DNA of 64,000 nt from Pelobates cultripes (lineage: Eukaryota > Chordata > Amphibia > Anura > Pelobatidae): NCBI GenBank assembly GCA_933207985.1, contig OW240916.1, positions 262,947,449 to 263,011,448 on the forward strand. Reading direction: 5' to 3'. Of this stretch, positions 11,636 through 23,600 are shown piece by piece (position 1 is the first letter of the stretch; every line of letters begins with the position of its first letter). The position numbers were made by a program, and so were the translations under genes. The notes under the pieces are model-generated. The model made no database searches. It saw nothing but the letters and a program-made list of their open reading frames with translations, and was not told the origin of the DNA.

Positions 11636-12019
11636 TACATACGGTAGAGCACTGAAATACCTATATGTACATAGATCAAAATTAGGAGTGGCAGTGTAGA
11701 TAGAAAGAATACCACAGAACAGGAACCATGTGAGTGCACCTGGGCTTATACTTATTTTATTAGTTACATACTGCGCTGTTCTATGGGATTTTTCTATCTA
11801 TACAGCCACTCCTAATTTAAAGAAAGAATAGGACTTCCTAAGATTGTCCTACTGCGCTTCACACTCGAACCAAGTGCCCATATTGGCTCCAGGCTTTTAA
11901 GTGTGTTTTTCATTTTGCTATTTTTCATCCTATACTACAAATTTCTGCACTATTTTTTTTTTGTATTTTATCTTATAGATATATATAACTATAGGCATTA
12001 CAGTGCTCTACCGTATGTG
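11636..12019. mobile_element. Fold-back MITE with TA-rich flanks
   Basis: Inverted ends are ACATACGGTAGAGCACTGAA (11637-11656) and ATTACAGTGCTCTACCGTAT (11998-12017). An inner inverted pair, AAATTAGGAGTGGC (about 11680-11694) and GCCACTCCTAATTT (about 11806-11819), is nested inside. TA-rich DNA lies on both sides, consistent with a TA target, but the exact duplication is obscured. No transposase is present. Confidence 0.65.
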
Positions 12020-12038
12020 TATATATATATATATATAT

Positions 12039-12075
<37 letters not shown>

Positions 12076-12078
12076 TAT
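12014..12078. repeat. (TA)n microsatellite
   Basis: Imperfect TA dinucleotides are interrupted by GG at about 12039. The array overlaps the edge of the fold-back MITE. Confidence 0.85.
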
Positions 12079-12079
12079 A

Positions 12080-12791
12080 TGATATTTTTTATTTTATTTT
12101 TATCAGCAAATAAAAAAATCAGCAGATAAATGGTATAAATATTTTTGGGTAACAAATGTATTTGTTATTCTTAAGTTTTGTGCAGTTTGTACTTTCTCTT
12201 AACCTTACATATATTTATATACAATTAAATGCCAGGCATGTTATATAAATATACACTCATCTACTTTTCAATTAATGTTACCATGTGCTTTTAGAAAATA
12301 TGTTTTTCTTGGATTTGTTTATGTCAAATAATATTGTCCTTGATGGATAAAGGAATATGCCAGTTTATTTTGTCATGAAGAATTATCTTTTAGCTGAAAT
12401 ACAAGAAAACCTATGCCTACGGTGTATTGATTAAATTAGTGAAATTTACATTTCAGAAAAACTTGCTAAGGATAGTAAAGTTTTATTATTTTCCCTTTAT
12501 CATGGGGCCGTCAAGCCTTGGCCCTTCAGACTACTTTTCCTGTAACTCATTGTCAGTGTCTAGATTGAAAAGGATTACAGAAATTTTTCTTCAACAACAG
12601 ATAAAGAGCAGTTGAACTCTGTGATGTATAATATACTTTCTCTGGATATTATAACTAGAGTTGCCACCTTGACAGTATTTTGATACATATTTTACCAATA
12701 GAAACCCAGTGGGATGAATGGCATAGTTGTATATTATTTCTTTTGCTTTATAAATAGTACAGATTTATTGATAACATTTCATATCAATATA
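12080..12791. other. AT-rich spacer
   Basis: I see no gene, RNA or recognisable repeat here. Confidence 0.35.
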
Positions 12792-13308
12792 TTAAAGGGA
12801 CACTATAGTCACCAGAACAACTACAGCTTAATGTAGTTGTTCTGGTGAGTATAATAGCTCCCTTCAGGCATTTTCATGGAAACACTGCCTTTTCAGAGAC
12901 TAGATGGCCACTAGAGAGGCTGCCTGGCTCAGGGCTGCACAGTAAGCAGCCCTGCCGTTCAGCGTTCCCACGCTCTGCATGGGGACGCTGAATTTTCCTC
13001 ATAGAGATGCATTGATTCAATGCATCTCTATAGGGGTGGACCTGATTGGCCAAAAAGGCATTTGGCCACGCCCCCGTGCTGATTTTAGCCTATTTTTTCC
13101 TACGGGGATTGGCTAATAATCGGCCATTTTGATGATGTCACAAAGGGGACGGGGTCTGCACCGGCAGACCTGTGCGGCGCTGGAAATAAGGTGAGTTTTA
13201 AACTTTTAAAGGGGGCTGAGGGGAGGGGTTAGCCACCTAAATGGTGGGTTTAGCACTATAGGGTCAGGACTACATGTTTGTGTTCCTGACCCTATAATGA
13301 TCCTTTAA
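12792..13308. mobile_element. T2-type (TTAA) MITE
   Basis: TTAA occurs at 12792-12795 and 13305-13308. The ends AAAGGGACACTATAGTCACC and GACCCTATAATGATCCTT are imperfect inverted repeats starting AAAGG, as in the T2/Kolobok superfamily described from Xenopus. Internal perfect hairpins include ACCAGAACAACTACA / TGTAGTTGTTCTGGT (12811-12846), ATAGAGATGCATTGA / TCAATGCATCTCTAT (13001-13031) and GGTCTGC / GCAGACC (13153-13170), with a near-perfect one at about 13254-13300. It has no coding capacity. The right half recurs at 63463-63681. Confidence 0.85.
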
Positions 13309-14057
13309 ACAATGCTATTTACATTTCTTATATTTTTTTATATCGTTTTCAGATTTTTAACCATTATTCTTCAACTGAATTGTGATTGTTCATGAGCAAG
13401 AAAAAAAAAAATGTCTTCAAGACACAGTTTATCTGTATACACTAACATGGAAAATATATTTACTTCCCGAGACAAAACCTAATTCTTGTGGTCTTTTGTT
13501 TTACAAATTCATTGGTAGTAAGAGGTTAATGTACACAGTTCTCACACTGATAAAAACCAAAAAAGGCATTTCTTCCCACTGGATAAATGTGTTGGATAAT
13601 TCTGATGGAGGTGTATTCTCTCTTTTTTTTTATCCCATTTGTTTAACCAGTAGACATTGTCATACGCCCTCCGTTAAAACTTGATACACAGTTTTAAATT
13701 GAACCCATGTGTTCTGAAAATAGTATAAATACAATTATGCTGAACTATATATGATAAACATTTTAGAGTGAGTTCAGTAATTAGTATTATTTTCATATAC
13801 TTTTGGCCAAACAAAACAGTGAAAATAAATTAAATATTTGTATTGCCATTTATTGTAAGATAGGAGAAGAATTGAATTTGTTTTTCTGATGTATTAAATA
13901 AATTGCATAATCTGTAGTTTAAGGACATTATTGTCCTTGAACTACAGATTATGCAATTGATTCAATTGGAAAAGGTGTATTGTTTTGTGCAAGTAGCTGT
14001 TTATTGGGGTGCCTTTTGTTTATATTATACTTTTCTATTCACTTTTCTGCTAAAAGG
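13309..14057. other. AT-rich spacer containing one strong hairpin
   Basis: The open frame at 13382-13684 lacks recognisable motifs and lies in low-complexity AT-rich DNA. The hairpin at 13901-13958 is listed separately. Confidence 0.4.
13901..13958. repeat. 58-nt near-perfect hairpin
   Basis: Arms of 27 nt (AATTGCATAATCTGTAGTTT plus seven more, and their complement) flank the 4-nt loop TTAT at 13928-13931. The only imperfection is one wobble-type pair. No target duplication or terminal motif identifies it as a known MITE. Confidence 0.85.
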
Positions 14058-14508
14058 TTAAGGGAACATACCATAACAACTTTAAAATCATTGGAATTAA
14101 ATGGCTATGGCCAGGAGGTCCATGGCACTGACGTACTTTTAGGGGCTAAACATTTTATGAGTGGTTTAACCAAAAGTCGGTGCTCCAACACTGTTCCGCT
14201 CTGCCCTCCTGTCCTTCTGCATTCTGACATTCTCTATAACAGTAGGCTCGGGCAGCTGATTGGCTTTGAGCTGAAGACAATCAGTAGCTTTATACCATGC
14301 TAAGCCAATCAGTGGCACCCCTGCCGATGCTACCCGAACCTTCTGGAATGGCACTGGAGCTAAGACTTTTGAGTTAAACCCCTAAACCCCTAAACCCCTA
14401 AACTTTGAAAAGTTTAACTCCTAAAGGAAAGGCAACACTAGAGATCTCCTGGTACCATAAGAACTTCACTTTGATGAAGTTGTTATAGTGCCCAAACTGT
14501 TCTTTTAA
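14058..14508. mobile_element. T2-type (TTAA) MITE, diverged
   Basis: TTAA occurs at 14058-14061 and 14505-14508. The left end GGGAACATACCATAACAACT and the right end AAGTTGTTATAGTGCCCAAA are inverted-repeat relatives of the other T2-type ends. Both strands have short open frames but no protein motifs. It contains three copies of AAACCCCT at about 14375-14403. Confidence 0.7.
14375..14403 (+). repeat. (AAACCCCT)3 short tandem repeat
   Basis: Three and a half copies of AAACCCCT lie inside the MITE. The sequence resembles a plant or algal telomere unit more than the vertebrate TTAGGG and is too short to mean anything about telomeres. Confidence 0.8.
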
Positions 14509-15486
14509 TAATGTTTGTCTTACATACAAAAAAAAAGAAAAAGAAAAAAAAAAAAGAACAATTACTATGCAGTTACTATGCACACTAATATTGTTTCTAC
14601 TGCTTGATCTAATTTAAAATTTTTCTCCTAGAATCGATATATATAGGGCCTTATGCTTTAAAAAGGTATACGCATGCTTTTCTAATAAGATATGATTTCA
14701 TAACATATGAATAAAATTTATAAGCAGATTAAAGACACTAATATATTTGTTTACCTTTATGTTTGAAACATTTTATCAACCTAATGGCAGATGTGTGCTT
14801 TTAAATAAAATAAAAACAATAACTTTTGTTATTTTAAATTATAAAAATATATTTTCTTTATTAAATTAAATAATGGTTAGTACTATTTAAACAAGGCTCA
14901 CAGTTGAATGGGATCATTTAAAATGTTCATTTACCATTTAAGAGTGATCTGGCTGTCTATCTAGGTTTTGTTTTTGTAAGCATAATCCAAAATATAATAT
15001 TTTGACCAAGATGCAAATCACTCTTGCAGGCTTATTCACTAAAGTGAAAAGTACAAGTAAATTTACAATTAAGGTTAAAATAGCAAAGATGGAAAAATTC
15101 TCTAATCCAGCTATGCTTTCAGTTCAGCTACCTTTAATTTGAAATTCACTTAGAATTTACTTTGAATTCTTACGTTAGTAAATAAAATGTGTTCCACAAC
15201 TAGCAATGCCCATGCACATGAATAGAGGTGGTAGCAACAAATATTGAGATCAATTTAATCATCAGGCAGTAGATATTTTGTTAAAGGGACACTTCAGACA
15301 TTATGCCACAGAGTCTCTGGATGCTACCATATTTTTTTTAATTTATTTTGTAAATCTTTCTGTGAAGAAAATATACTTGATTTCGGGATTTTCTTATGCC
15401 ATTCGTTTATTTCGAGTTTTATTGGTTCAGTAGATTAAACTACCTAACACCGACCACCCTCCTGGCTCATTAACTCCAAAGGGAAC
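14509..15486. other. AT-rich spacer with a possible T2 end
   Basis: A run of A-rich sequence lies at 14526-14556. TTAAAGGGACACTTCAGACA at 15291-15310 looks like a T2-type terminus, but no partner is found. No gene is seen. Confidence 0.35.
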
Positions 15487-16367
15487 TGTCAATTGAGCGC
15501 TCTCTCTGGGTGGCCGCCGTTCGCATAGTCGAACGCCACATAGAAGATAAACCGGCGACCATCTTGTTTGCACGAAAGGAGGCTGCAGGACTTGGTCGTC
15601 GAGTGTCTAGAACTAAAATCGGACACTCGACTTCCCGAACACCGCTGAAAACATACGAACGCCTGCTTCCTTTTGTTGACGAACAGCTAGGAGACCGCTG
15701 TTCTGTAGTTCTGTTCCCACGAACAAGTGGAGCAATCGCTCCTATGAGCCTGGAGGCTCCGTTCGTGGTTTAATTCGTTTTTATGCCTTGTTCAAAATTG
15801 ACTGACCGCACACATTGAATTCATGGAACTGTTATTATTATTATTTTATTATTTATATAGCGCCAACAAATTCCGTAGCGCTGGTTTTGGGCAGGAGCCT
15901 CGTGTGCGGTCGGTGAACTAAGACTTCCATACTTTTTGAAAACCCCTGAACCGATCTGGGTGAAATTTGAATATGTTGGTCTCCCAGATCGAGGCTATCA
16001 GGGGGTATGCCATTTGTGGGGATACCATGTATTTAAGGGGTGTTCCAGGTTTTGAGGAAAATGTGTTCCCTTTGCCTGGAGATAATTGGGTTATCCCTTA
16101 GCTTACATAATTATCTCACAGGTAGAGAGAGGGAGTGTTTAACTATAATTAAGCATTATGATTGGTTGTCGCTTTTGTATACTGTGGGAAATCCTCTTGC
16201 ATGGGGACTTCCATAAAAGCCAGTGTGGCATCAATAAAACATTAGTCCTGTTGTACCCTTCATGAAGACTAGGCTCATGTTTGGGTAACCTTTTCTTTGC
16301 TGGGGAGATTCATCTTGGAAGCTGCATTCATCTGACTATTCATCTACACACCCGGGCTGCAGCTATA
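15487..16367 (+). mobile_element. Solo LTR, copy A
   Basis: The unit runs from TGTCAATTGAGCGCTCTCTC to about GGGCTGCAGCTATA. It shares with LTR-B, in the same order, CTGGGTGGCCGCCGTTCG-like, GGACACTCGA, GAACACCGCTGA, CGTGTGCGGTCGGT and GATCTGGGTGAAATTTGA blocks. A TATA-like CCATAAAAGCC at about 16211 and a polyadenylation signal CAATAAAACA at about 16231 fit U3-R-U5 order. No internal retrotransposon sequence is attached. It is interrupted by a TTA-repeat/SINE-like piece. The open frame at 15510-15773 is fortuitous. Confidence 0.7.
15832..15890 (-). repeat. (TTA)n plus SINE-like tail fragment
   Basis: A TTATTATTATT run leads into TTATATAGCGCCAACAAATT and CCGTAGCGCTG. On the minus strand this is the 3' end of the interspersed repeat also seen at 30549 and 36845, which ends GGCGCTATATAAATAATAAT. 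It interrupts LTR-A. Confidence 0.75.
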
Positions 16368-16488
16368 ATCACTGATGCTCAGCAATTGGGGAATGAATAG
16401 GTGAACAAAGTACCATAACTACTGATGTTCTTAACACCTACAAAAGAACATGATCCAACTCTAGTATCAATACAGCAATCATGGAATC

Positions 16489-17178
16489 ATGAAGAGACAG
16501 TTCAAAATAACAATGAAACTAGGGGAGCGTGGCTTGGAAGCCGAGGAAGATGGTGGTGTGAACCTTGTGCTCCCTGAAAGGCTCCGCACTTATCCTCAAC
16601 TAAAGCACCTTATTGCCATGAAAATGGGCAAAACACATCGAGCATTGCATGCCTCAAAACCCGCAGATACTCCCAGCGGGACCTCACACCCCTCCCTGCG
16701 GCAATACCTGATCGCCCTGGCAAACCCCGACCCGCAGGCCTCTAATGACTCCATGGCCTCAGACAGGCTGTTCTCGCCCTCCCCATGTGGATAGGAGACC
16801 CAAACGGAGGCCCCTACCACCCTCCCGGCGACGGCACAGTCCGACTGGGTGGCTATGCTGCGAAACCTGCCCACTAAAGCAGACCTAAAAGTGGCAAACG
16901 CTAAGCTGAACTTTCAACTAAAGGAAGAAATACTCCAGAATGCCAGAGACACGGGCAGAGTGTTTCTGGAGGGCACCGAGATACAATTGTACCCAGATCT
17001 ATCACCTATCACGTTGGCCTACCGCAAACAGGCGAACAAACTAAAGTACCGCTGGTGCTTCCCAACCGGACTCCAGGTCCACACACCAAAAGGCCCCTTC
17101 GTGGTCAAGGAAAGGAAAGACCTAGACACTCTTGTGGAAGAAGTGCATATAACCCCATACAATGGCCGGACCCCTTGA
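16489..17178 (+). pseudogene. L1/Tx1 ORF1 remnant with internal deletion
   Basis: In the family, ORF1 encodes an RNA-binding chaperone with a coiled coil, an RRM-like domain and a conserved C-terminal domain. The first frame (16489-16794) gives an acidic N-terminus and ends in a stop. A second frame (16849-17178) has LPTKADLK, then ARDTGRVFLEGTEIQLYPDL, then SPITLAYRKQANKLKYRW and FPTGLQVH, typical of the C-terminal domain. LPTKADLK normally precedes a long coiled coil and the RRM; here it joins almost directly to the C-terminal domain, so the middle appears deleted. Confidence 0.8.
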
Positions 17179-18700
17179 CGCTCTGCACGCCAACCCGGGC
17201 CCACAGAATCAGTTCATTAGATCTCAAATCCCAAGAACCACCCACCAGCAGTGTCGGCCCCCTACCTCAGGAACTATGTCGCTGACCCCCGACCACTCAC
17301 TTCGGCCGTGGGGGGCCCTCGCCCTACCTAACCGGGACTCTTTCCACTATTGAGAAGACATCAAATTTATGGACTGTCCCCCCGTCACCGAACCACGGAC
17401 TCCTGTCACACACTCCCACGGGATCGGGAATCTTCTTGCAACAAGACGGACTACATGCCCTCTCACCATCGCAGAATCATTGGCTCCCGCCACTGGGGGG
17501 CATACCCTCCCCAGGTGGGGACACCCGCCACAGCTGGGCCGTTTCTTGTCAGGCCTTGGGGCATTTGGACTTTCATGCTATCTCTGAACCGCAAGTACAT
17601 AACACGTTTGGCCAATTGGCCTAGGGGACACTACCATATGCATTAAACACAGACAAGGCACTTAGTCCCAGGGAGACATACTGATCATTTTTGCCAGAAG
17701 GGGGAGGGGGGAGTCTGGCAGTGTTATACCCTGGAATATTGACATTTTGGGCACCAGTTTGTGTGGGGGGGGGGAGAGACAGGGGCCGGCTGACCTGGGC
17801 GACCGCACCCCCCCACAGGGCCTCGCGATGACCTCCCAATGAGCAGGCGGGGGGCGGGGGGCCTGATTCACCCGGAGTCCCGGAAGGGGATGGGGGATCC
17901 CACACATGTGAGGCAACATACTGGGGACGGGATGGGGCACAGGAGGTGGTAGGGGGCGCGAGGGGGGGCCCCGGCAGAACAGAACAACCCACACACACAG
18001 GGAGAGGGGACGCTCCGACCAATCCCAGAAATCCCCAAACATTGCCGCTAAATGAGCGTAGGGAGGGGACATGATGATTGGTCGCCCTCACGCACCGAGG
18101 AGGGGACCTGGGGGACAGGCACAACATGCCGGCTAGGCCTTATACTCTTGATCCCTCCCACACAGGCACTAGCCTACTCACAACGGGGGCTCTTTCACTG
18201 CCTTACTTAAGTTCAAATGTATATGTTACTCTTTATTACTTGTTACTGCACACCATGTTATGTTATATGTTCACGTTGATATGCTGATATTAGGCACGTC
18301 CTTTGGCGAGGACACCTACTTCTTGCATCATCATACTCAGAGTAGTACAGGGGAGACGCGGGCAACTGACTGAGTCAGACCTTACAGGACAGGCATAGAC
18401 CGCAGGACGAACTGCCTGGGAGTGGTCTTATTCACGCGGCCACGACCTGCCTGGAGGCCCCGGCCTTCCTTCTACTCCCCCACGGGACAGGCGTCAATCA
18501 AGGCTGAGTGGGACCTTAGACCCACGGGCAGGAATAGGTCACCACTACCGCCCCGACGCTAATTCTCTAACGCCGCTCGACCGGCGGACCTCCCTGACCC
18601 ACCCTTTTTTTGCCCCGCCCCAGAATTTAACCTCTATCCCTCCCCTTCCCCTCCTGACACACGACAGCTGAAGACTCCTACTTACTGACAGTCACTGAAC
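17179..18700 (+). other. Inter-ORF region of the L1 element
   Basis: This stretch is GC-rich with several overlapping open frames on both strands (for example 17621-18127 minus), none with a recognisable domain. It contains a 41-bp segment (18267-18307) that is nearly identical to part of this element's own reverse transcriptase at 21851-21891. The long distance between the ORF1 stop and the ORF2 start suggests extra or rearranged sequence. Confidence 0.5.
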
Positions 18701-19047
18701 ATGACACTCACGCCAGCCAACCTCACAACTGTCTCCATAAACACTAGGGGACTAAACAAACCCGAAGAGAGGTTGACTGCTCTTCGTGAGTTTCACTCTA
18801 TCCGGGCGCCCATAGTTTTCATACAGGAAACCCATTTTAAGGCAGGGGCCCGACCTAAGATGCACAACCACCGATACCCCACGGGGTATTTTAGCAATTA
18901 CCATGGGGGCAAAGCCCGGAGCACTGCGATCCTAATACACAGAGGGGTCCCCTTCCTGGAGGGAGGGGTGCAAACAGACCGGGAGGGTAGATCTTGAAAG
19001 GGACGATCGCAGACATACACACTTGCTAACATCTACGCCCCCAACCA

Positions 19048-20125
19048 GAGACATAGAAACATAGAAACATAGAAGGTGACGGCAGATAAGAACCATTTGG
19101 CCCATCTAGTCTGCCCAATTTTCTAAATACTTTCATTAGTCCCTAGCCTTATCTTATAGTTAGGATAGCCTTATGCCTATCCCACGCATGCTTAAACTCC
19201 TTTACTGTGTTAACCTCTACCACTTCAGCTGGAAGGCTATTCCATGCATCCACTACCCTCTCAGTAAAGTAATACTTCCTGATATTATTTTTAAACCTTT
19301 GTCCCTCTAATTTAAGACTATGTCCTCTTGTTGTGGTAGTTTTTCTTCTTTTAAATATAGTCTCCTCCTTTACTGTGTAGATTCCCTTTATATATTTAAA
19401 TGTTTCTATCATATCCCCCCTGTCTCGTCTTTCCTCCAAGCTATACATGTTAAGATCCTTTAACCTTTCCTGGTAAGTTTTATCCCGCAATCCATGAACC
19501 AGTTTAGTAGTCCTTCTCTGAACCCTCTCTAAGGTATCAACATCCTTCTAAAGATACGGTCTTATCCCTTCTGCAATATCACTAATAAAAATATTAAAGA
19601 GAATGGGTCCAAGTACACATCCCTGAGGTACCCCACAAGTCCAAGCTTCGAATATATTCCATTAACTACAACCCTCTGTTGCCTGTCACTCAGCCTCTGC
19701 CTTACCCATTCAACAATATTGGAATCCAAACTTAAAGATTGCAGTTTATTAATAAGCCTTCTATGTGCAACAGTGTCAAAAGCCTTACTGAAATCTAGGT
19801 AAGCAATGTCTACTGCACCACCCTGATCTATAATTTTAGTTACCCAATCAAAAAAATCAATAACATTAGTTTGGCATGATCTCCCTGAAGTAAACCCATG
19901 TTGTCTCTGATCTTGAAATCCATGTGTTTTTAGATGTTCAACAATCCTATCCTTTAACATGGTTTCCATAACTTTCTCCACTACTGAAGTAAGGCTTACT
20001 GGCCTATAGTTGCCCGACTCCTCCCTATTACCTTTCTTGTAAATGGGCACAACATTCCCTAACTTCCAATCTTCTGGGACTATTCCTGTTAACAATGATT
20101 GGTTAAATAAATCTGTTAATTGGTT
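19048..20125 (-). pseudogene. CR1-clade LINE fragment inserted in the L1 endonuclease
   Basis: The minus-strand reverse transcriptase reads PEDWKLGNVVPIYKKGN, YRPVSLTSVVEKVME and AYLDFSKAFDTVAH (about 20122-19740). After a gap, the C-terminal part (19490-19149) reads LEERRDRGDMIETFKYIKG and YYFTERVVDAWNSLP. The 3' end is a short ACATAGAA repeat at 19049-19072, the tail type seen in this LINE group. It lacks ORF1, the endonuclease, the fingers and part of the palm including the YADD block. The 5' edge falls exactly at the direct-repeat unit at 20126. Confidence 0.9.
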
Positions 20126-20619
20126 AATCAGTAACCTTTTCCTACAGATGAATCTTACCTGTAACAGTAGAAAAGAAAGCTCTTAGCACAACTCTTAGAC
20201 AGTTAAAGCTTCTGTAAAACTCTCCAGAATATCTCCAACTACACATTTAGAAGCAACACTTAGGTGAAGCAACCAAGCTATATTAGCCAAGCTAATGACA
20301 ACAAGCCTTATATAACTCCTAAAATCACCACCCACTAGGAATGTTTAACACCTGGGTAGGCCTCTGCTTATTTGCAAACAACAGCTAATTTAAACAGCAA
20401 TCAATAGCAAGTAACTGACTAATCAAATCAAATGCCTTATAATTACCAACAGGAATTCAAACCTTGTGCAATCAGTAACCTTTTCCTACAGATGAATCTT
20501 ACCTGTAACAGTAGAAACGAAAGCTCTTAGCACAACTCTTAGACAGTTGAAGCTTCTGTAAAACTCTCCAGAATATCCCCAACTACACACTTAGAAACAA
20601 CACTTAGGTGAAGCAACCA
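20126..20619 (-). repeat. 150-bp direct repeats flanking a 194-bp centre
   Basis: Copies at 20126-20275 and 20470-20619 are equal in length (150 bp) and differ at only a handful of positions. They run AATCAGTAACCTTTTCCTAC to GTGAAGCAACCA. The 194-bp centre is unique and contains TTATATAA at about 20309-20316. The unit lies between the truncated CR1 fragment and the resuming L1 endonuclease. On the minus strand each repeat starts TG, but it does not end in CA. It could be a miniature LTR-type element or repeated 5' UTR units of the LINE. Confidence 0.8.
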
Positions 20620-23600
20620 CTGCAGGTTTCTATCACGGACCCTGCGTATGCTGAGAGAATTTGCAGAGGGGGTCCTGGTACTAGGAGACTTTAACCTGTC
20701 CCTGGACCTGAGATGGGACACATCCACAGGCACTTCTCATGTCCCGACCCAACACCTCTCCGCACTTAAATAACTGTTATCCAAGCATAAGCTAGTGGAC
20801 TGTTGGAGGACCCATCACCCTGATGAAAGGGACTACACATTTTTCTCCCACCCACATAACACGTATACCGGAATCAATTACTTCTTAATGTCACACTATC
20901 ACCTCCCCCTCGTCCTACAAGCCGAACACGGCACGGCGACATGGTCTGACCACGCCACAATATCGCTCATGCTACCATCCCACCTATACAGACCCACGGT
21001 GGCCAAGTGGTGACTCAACGAACACCTACTCTCCGTACCCGATGTAAAATCTGACATCGGATCGTTCCTCAGAGAATATTTCACTATCAACACGCCTACT
21101 CACACAACCCCGACAATCCTCTGGGAGGCACACAAAAGTGTAGTGAGGGGCCACTTTCTACAAAAGAGCACCATACTGAAAAAACAGAGGGAGGGTGAAC
21201 TGACCGCAATACTGACAGAAATACAGGATGTAGACAACCTCAACTAAGATAAACAGACAATAAAGACACCCTACACCGACTGCCCACTAAGATCCAGGAA
21301 GTAATCCGGGCATACTACGCAGACTTGTACACCCTGCCTTGACCACAATCACACACCGCGGACAAAGGGCTCCTAGACTCCATAAACGAATACTTAGTTA
21401 TGCACGCATTACGCAGATTGGAAAGGGACACAGCGGACCTACTAGATGAAGCAATCACACCTGAGAAATTGGCCATGGCGGTAAAGCAGACAAAACCTGG
21501 CAGAAGCCCGGGCCCAGATGGCCTGCCGCTATGCTATTACAAAACCTTTGCAGACATACTATACACTCCACTTCTTGCTACATACAATGCCATCAGGGAG
21601 GGCCATTATTTCCCCAAACAATCCCTGGCGGCGCATATAACCATCCTCCCCAAGGAGGGCAAGGACGGAGAGCACTGCGAGAGTTACCGACCCATCTCCC
21701 TTATAAATTGCGACCTCAAGCTACTGGCCAAAATCCTGGCTACCAGATTGCAGATTCACGTGCCCACGCTGGTACATCTGGACCAGGTGGGGCTCATGAT
21801 GGGAAGGGAGGCTCGCGATAACACCATGCGCACCATTCGCAAGGGTAGCCATGTTCACGTTGATATGCTGATATTATGCACGTCCTTTGGCATATTTTTC
21901 TGTCCACGGACACGGAGAAGGCCTTCGACAGGGTCAGCTGGAAATACCTATTCCGGACTCTGGCACACACCGGCCTAGGCCCCAAGATTCTGGGATGGAT
22001 TGAGGCCTTATACACCCAGCCCTCCGCCCAGGTAGTGATCAATGGAGCCCTGTCGGCGACATTTGATATACAGAATGGTACCCGGCAGGGATGCCCCCTG
22101 TCCCCACTGCTCTTCGTCCTTGCCCTTGAGCCACTCTTGGTGGCCATAAGAAATAATCCAGACATCAGAAGGGTGACGACGGGAACAAATCACCACAAGA
22201 TAGCGGCATACGCAGATGACTTGCTCTTCTATGTGACAAACCCAGAAGTGTCCCTCCCCAACATACTAAAAGCCTTCCAGGACTCCAGACTGATATCCAA
22301 CCTCAAAATAAACTCAATGTTAGCATTCCCAAACACAGGACGGCACCAATACGCCAACACCACACTTTCCAATGGGCATCACATAAAATTAGATACCTGG
22401 GTATTTGGCTAACACGTAAGGAGGGCGACCTATTTAGGGAAAACTTCCTCTCAATGCATACGAAGTTCGGTACGGAGATGCAGGAGTGGGCATACCCGCA
22501 CATCTCCTGGCTGGGAAGGATACAGGTAGTCAAGATGAATTTCCTCCCACACCTCTTGTACCTCTTCCAAACCATCCCCATAGCGATCCCCCGTACATTC
22601 TTTACCTCGCTACGCACAGCCCTCGGACACTACGTATGGAACAGGAAACGACCCAGACTTAAACACACTCTATTAACACAGCCAAAGGATAAGGGCGGCC
22701 TGGCATTGCTCGACTTCTTCCTCTACTACAGAGCCTGCCACCTCCTACGGAGAGGTTATGGAAGCAGGCAGAGAAGAGCGAAGCGGGCGTCCCAACTGCG
22801 ATGGCTACCACCAGGGACTATGAATGGGGCCAAAAAATGCACCCCTTACATGAAAGCTACCCTACATGAGTGGCACCGCACGAAGGGGAAGCACGACCTT
22901 TCGCCGACCCATCACCCTTGCTCCCACTGACACAACCCGGATTTCCCACCGAGACTAGACCTGAAAGCATTCAAAACACTGGTACATGACCCACTGCCCA
23001 GACCCAGACATGTCTACTCGACGGAGGGCATCAAGACACTATGCGACTTGAGAGGCGACGCAGACATTACCCTCCTGATGCGACTAAAACACAAACAGAT
23101 TCAGAGTTACATCGCAACACTCCCACAAGGACATTGACCCCGACCGAACAGCAAAGCTTCATGGGAAAATGGGAAGCAGCCCGCACATTTGACAAGGCGG
23201 AATGGGAAAAAATCTGTTACCTTACACACCACTGCTCTAGCTTTAGCAAGACACAAGAAACTGCATACAAATTACTAACCTTCTGGTATCGCACCACCTC
23301 GACACTACAAATGATCACCCCAGATCACTCCCCACTATGCTGGAGGTGCAGAGAGGAGAGGGGCACACTACTACACATCTGGTGGGAATGTAGAAAGATC
23401 CTCCCGTTCTGGAAGGGGATCCACACAATGCTGAAACTCTTCACAGACAACCCAGTGATCAGTGATCCCACAACACTGGAAACAACCGGTCATTCCATCA
23501 CTAAGAACCTGGTTCTCTCAAATGGAGGAACTAAGATCCCTTGAAGACCTCCATAACAACGCAACTGGCACACACCAAGCTTACCTCAATATATGGACAC

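Noticed and set aside
14375..14403. Telomere-like AAACCCCT repeats
   Set aside because: Only three and a half copies, inside a MITE, and not the vertebrate TTAGGG unit.
17621..18127. 168- and 136-codon minus-strand frames
   Set aside because: They are low-complexity Pro/Ser/Arg text from a GC-rich inter-ORF region of an L1 element, antisense to it, with no motif.
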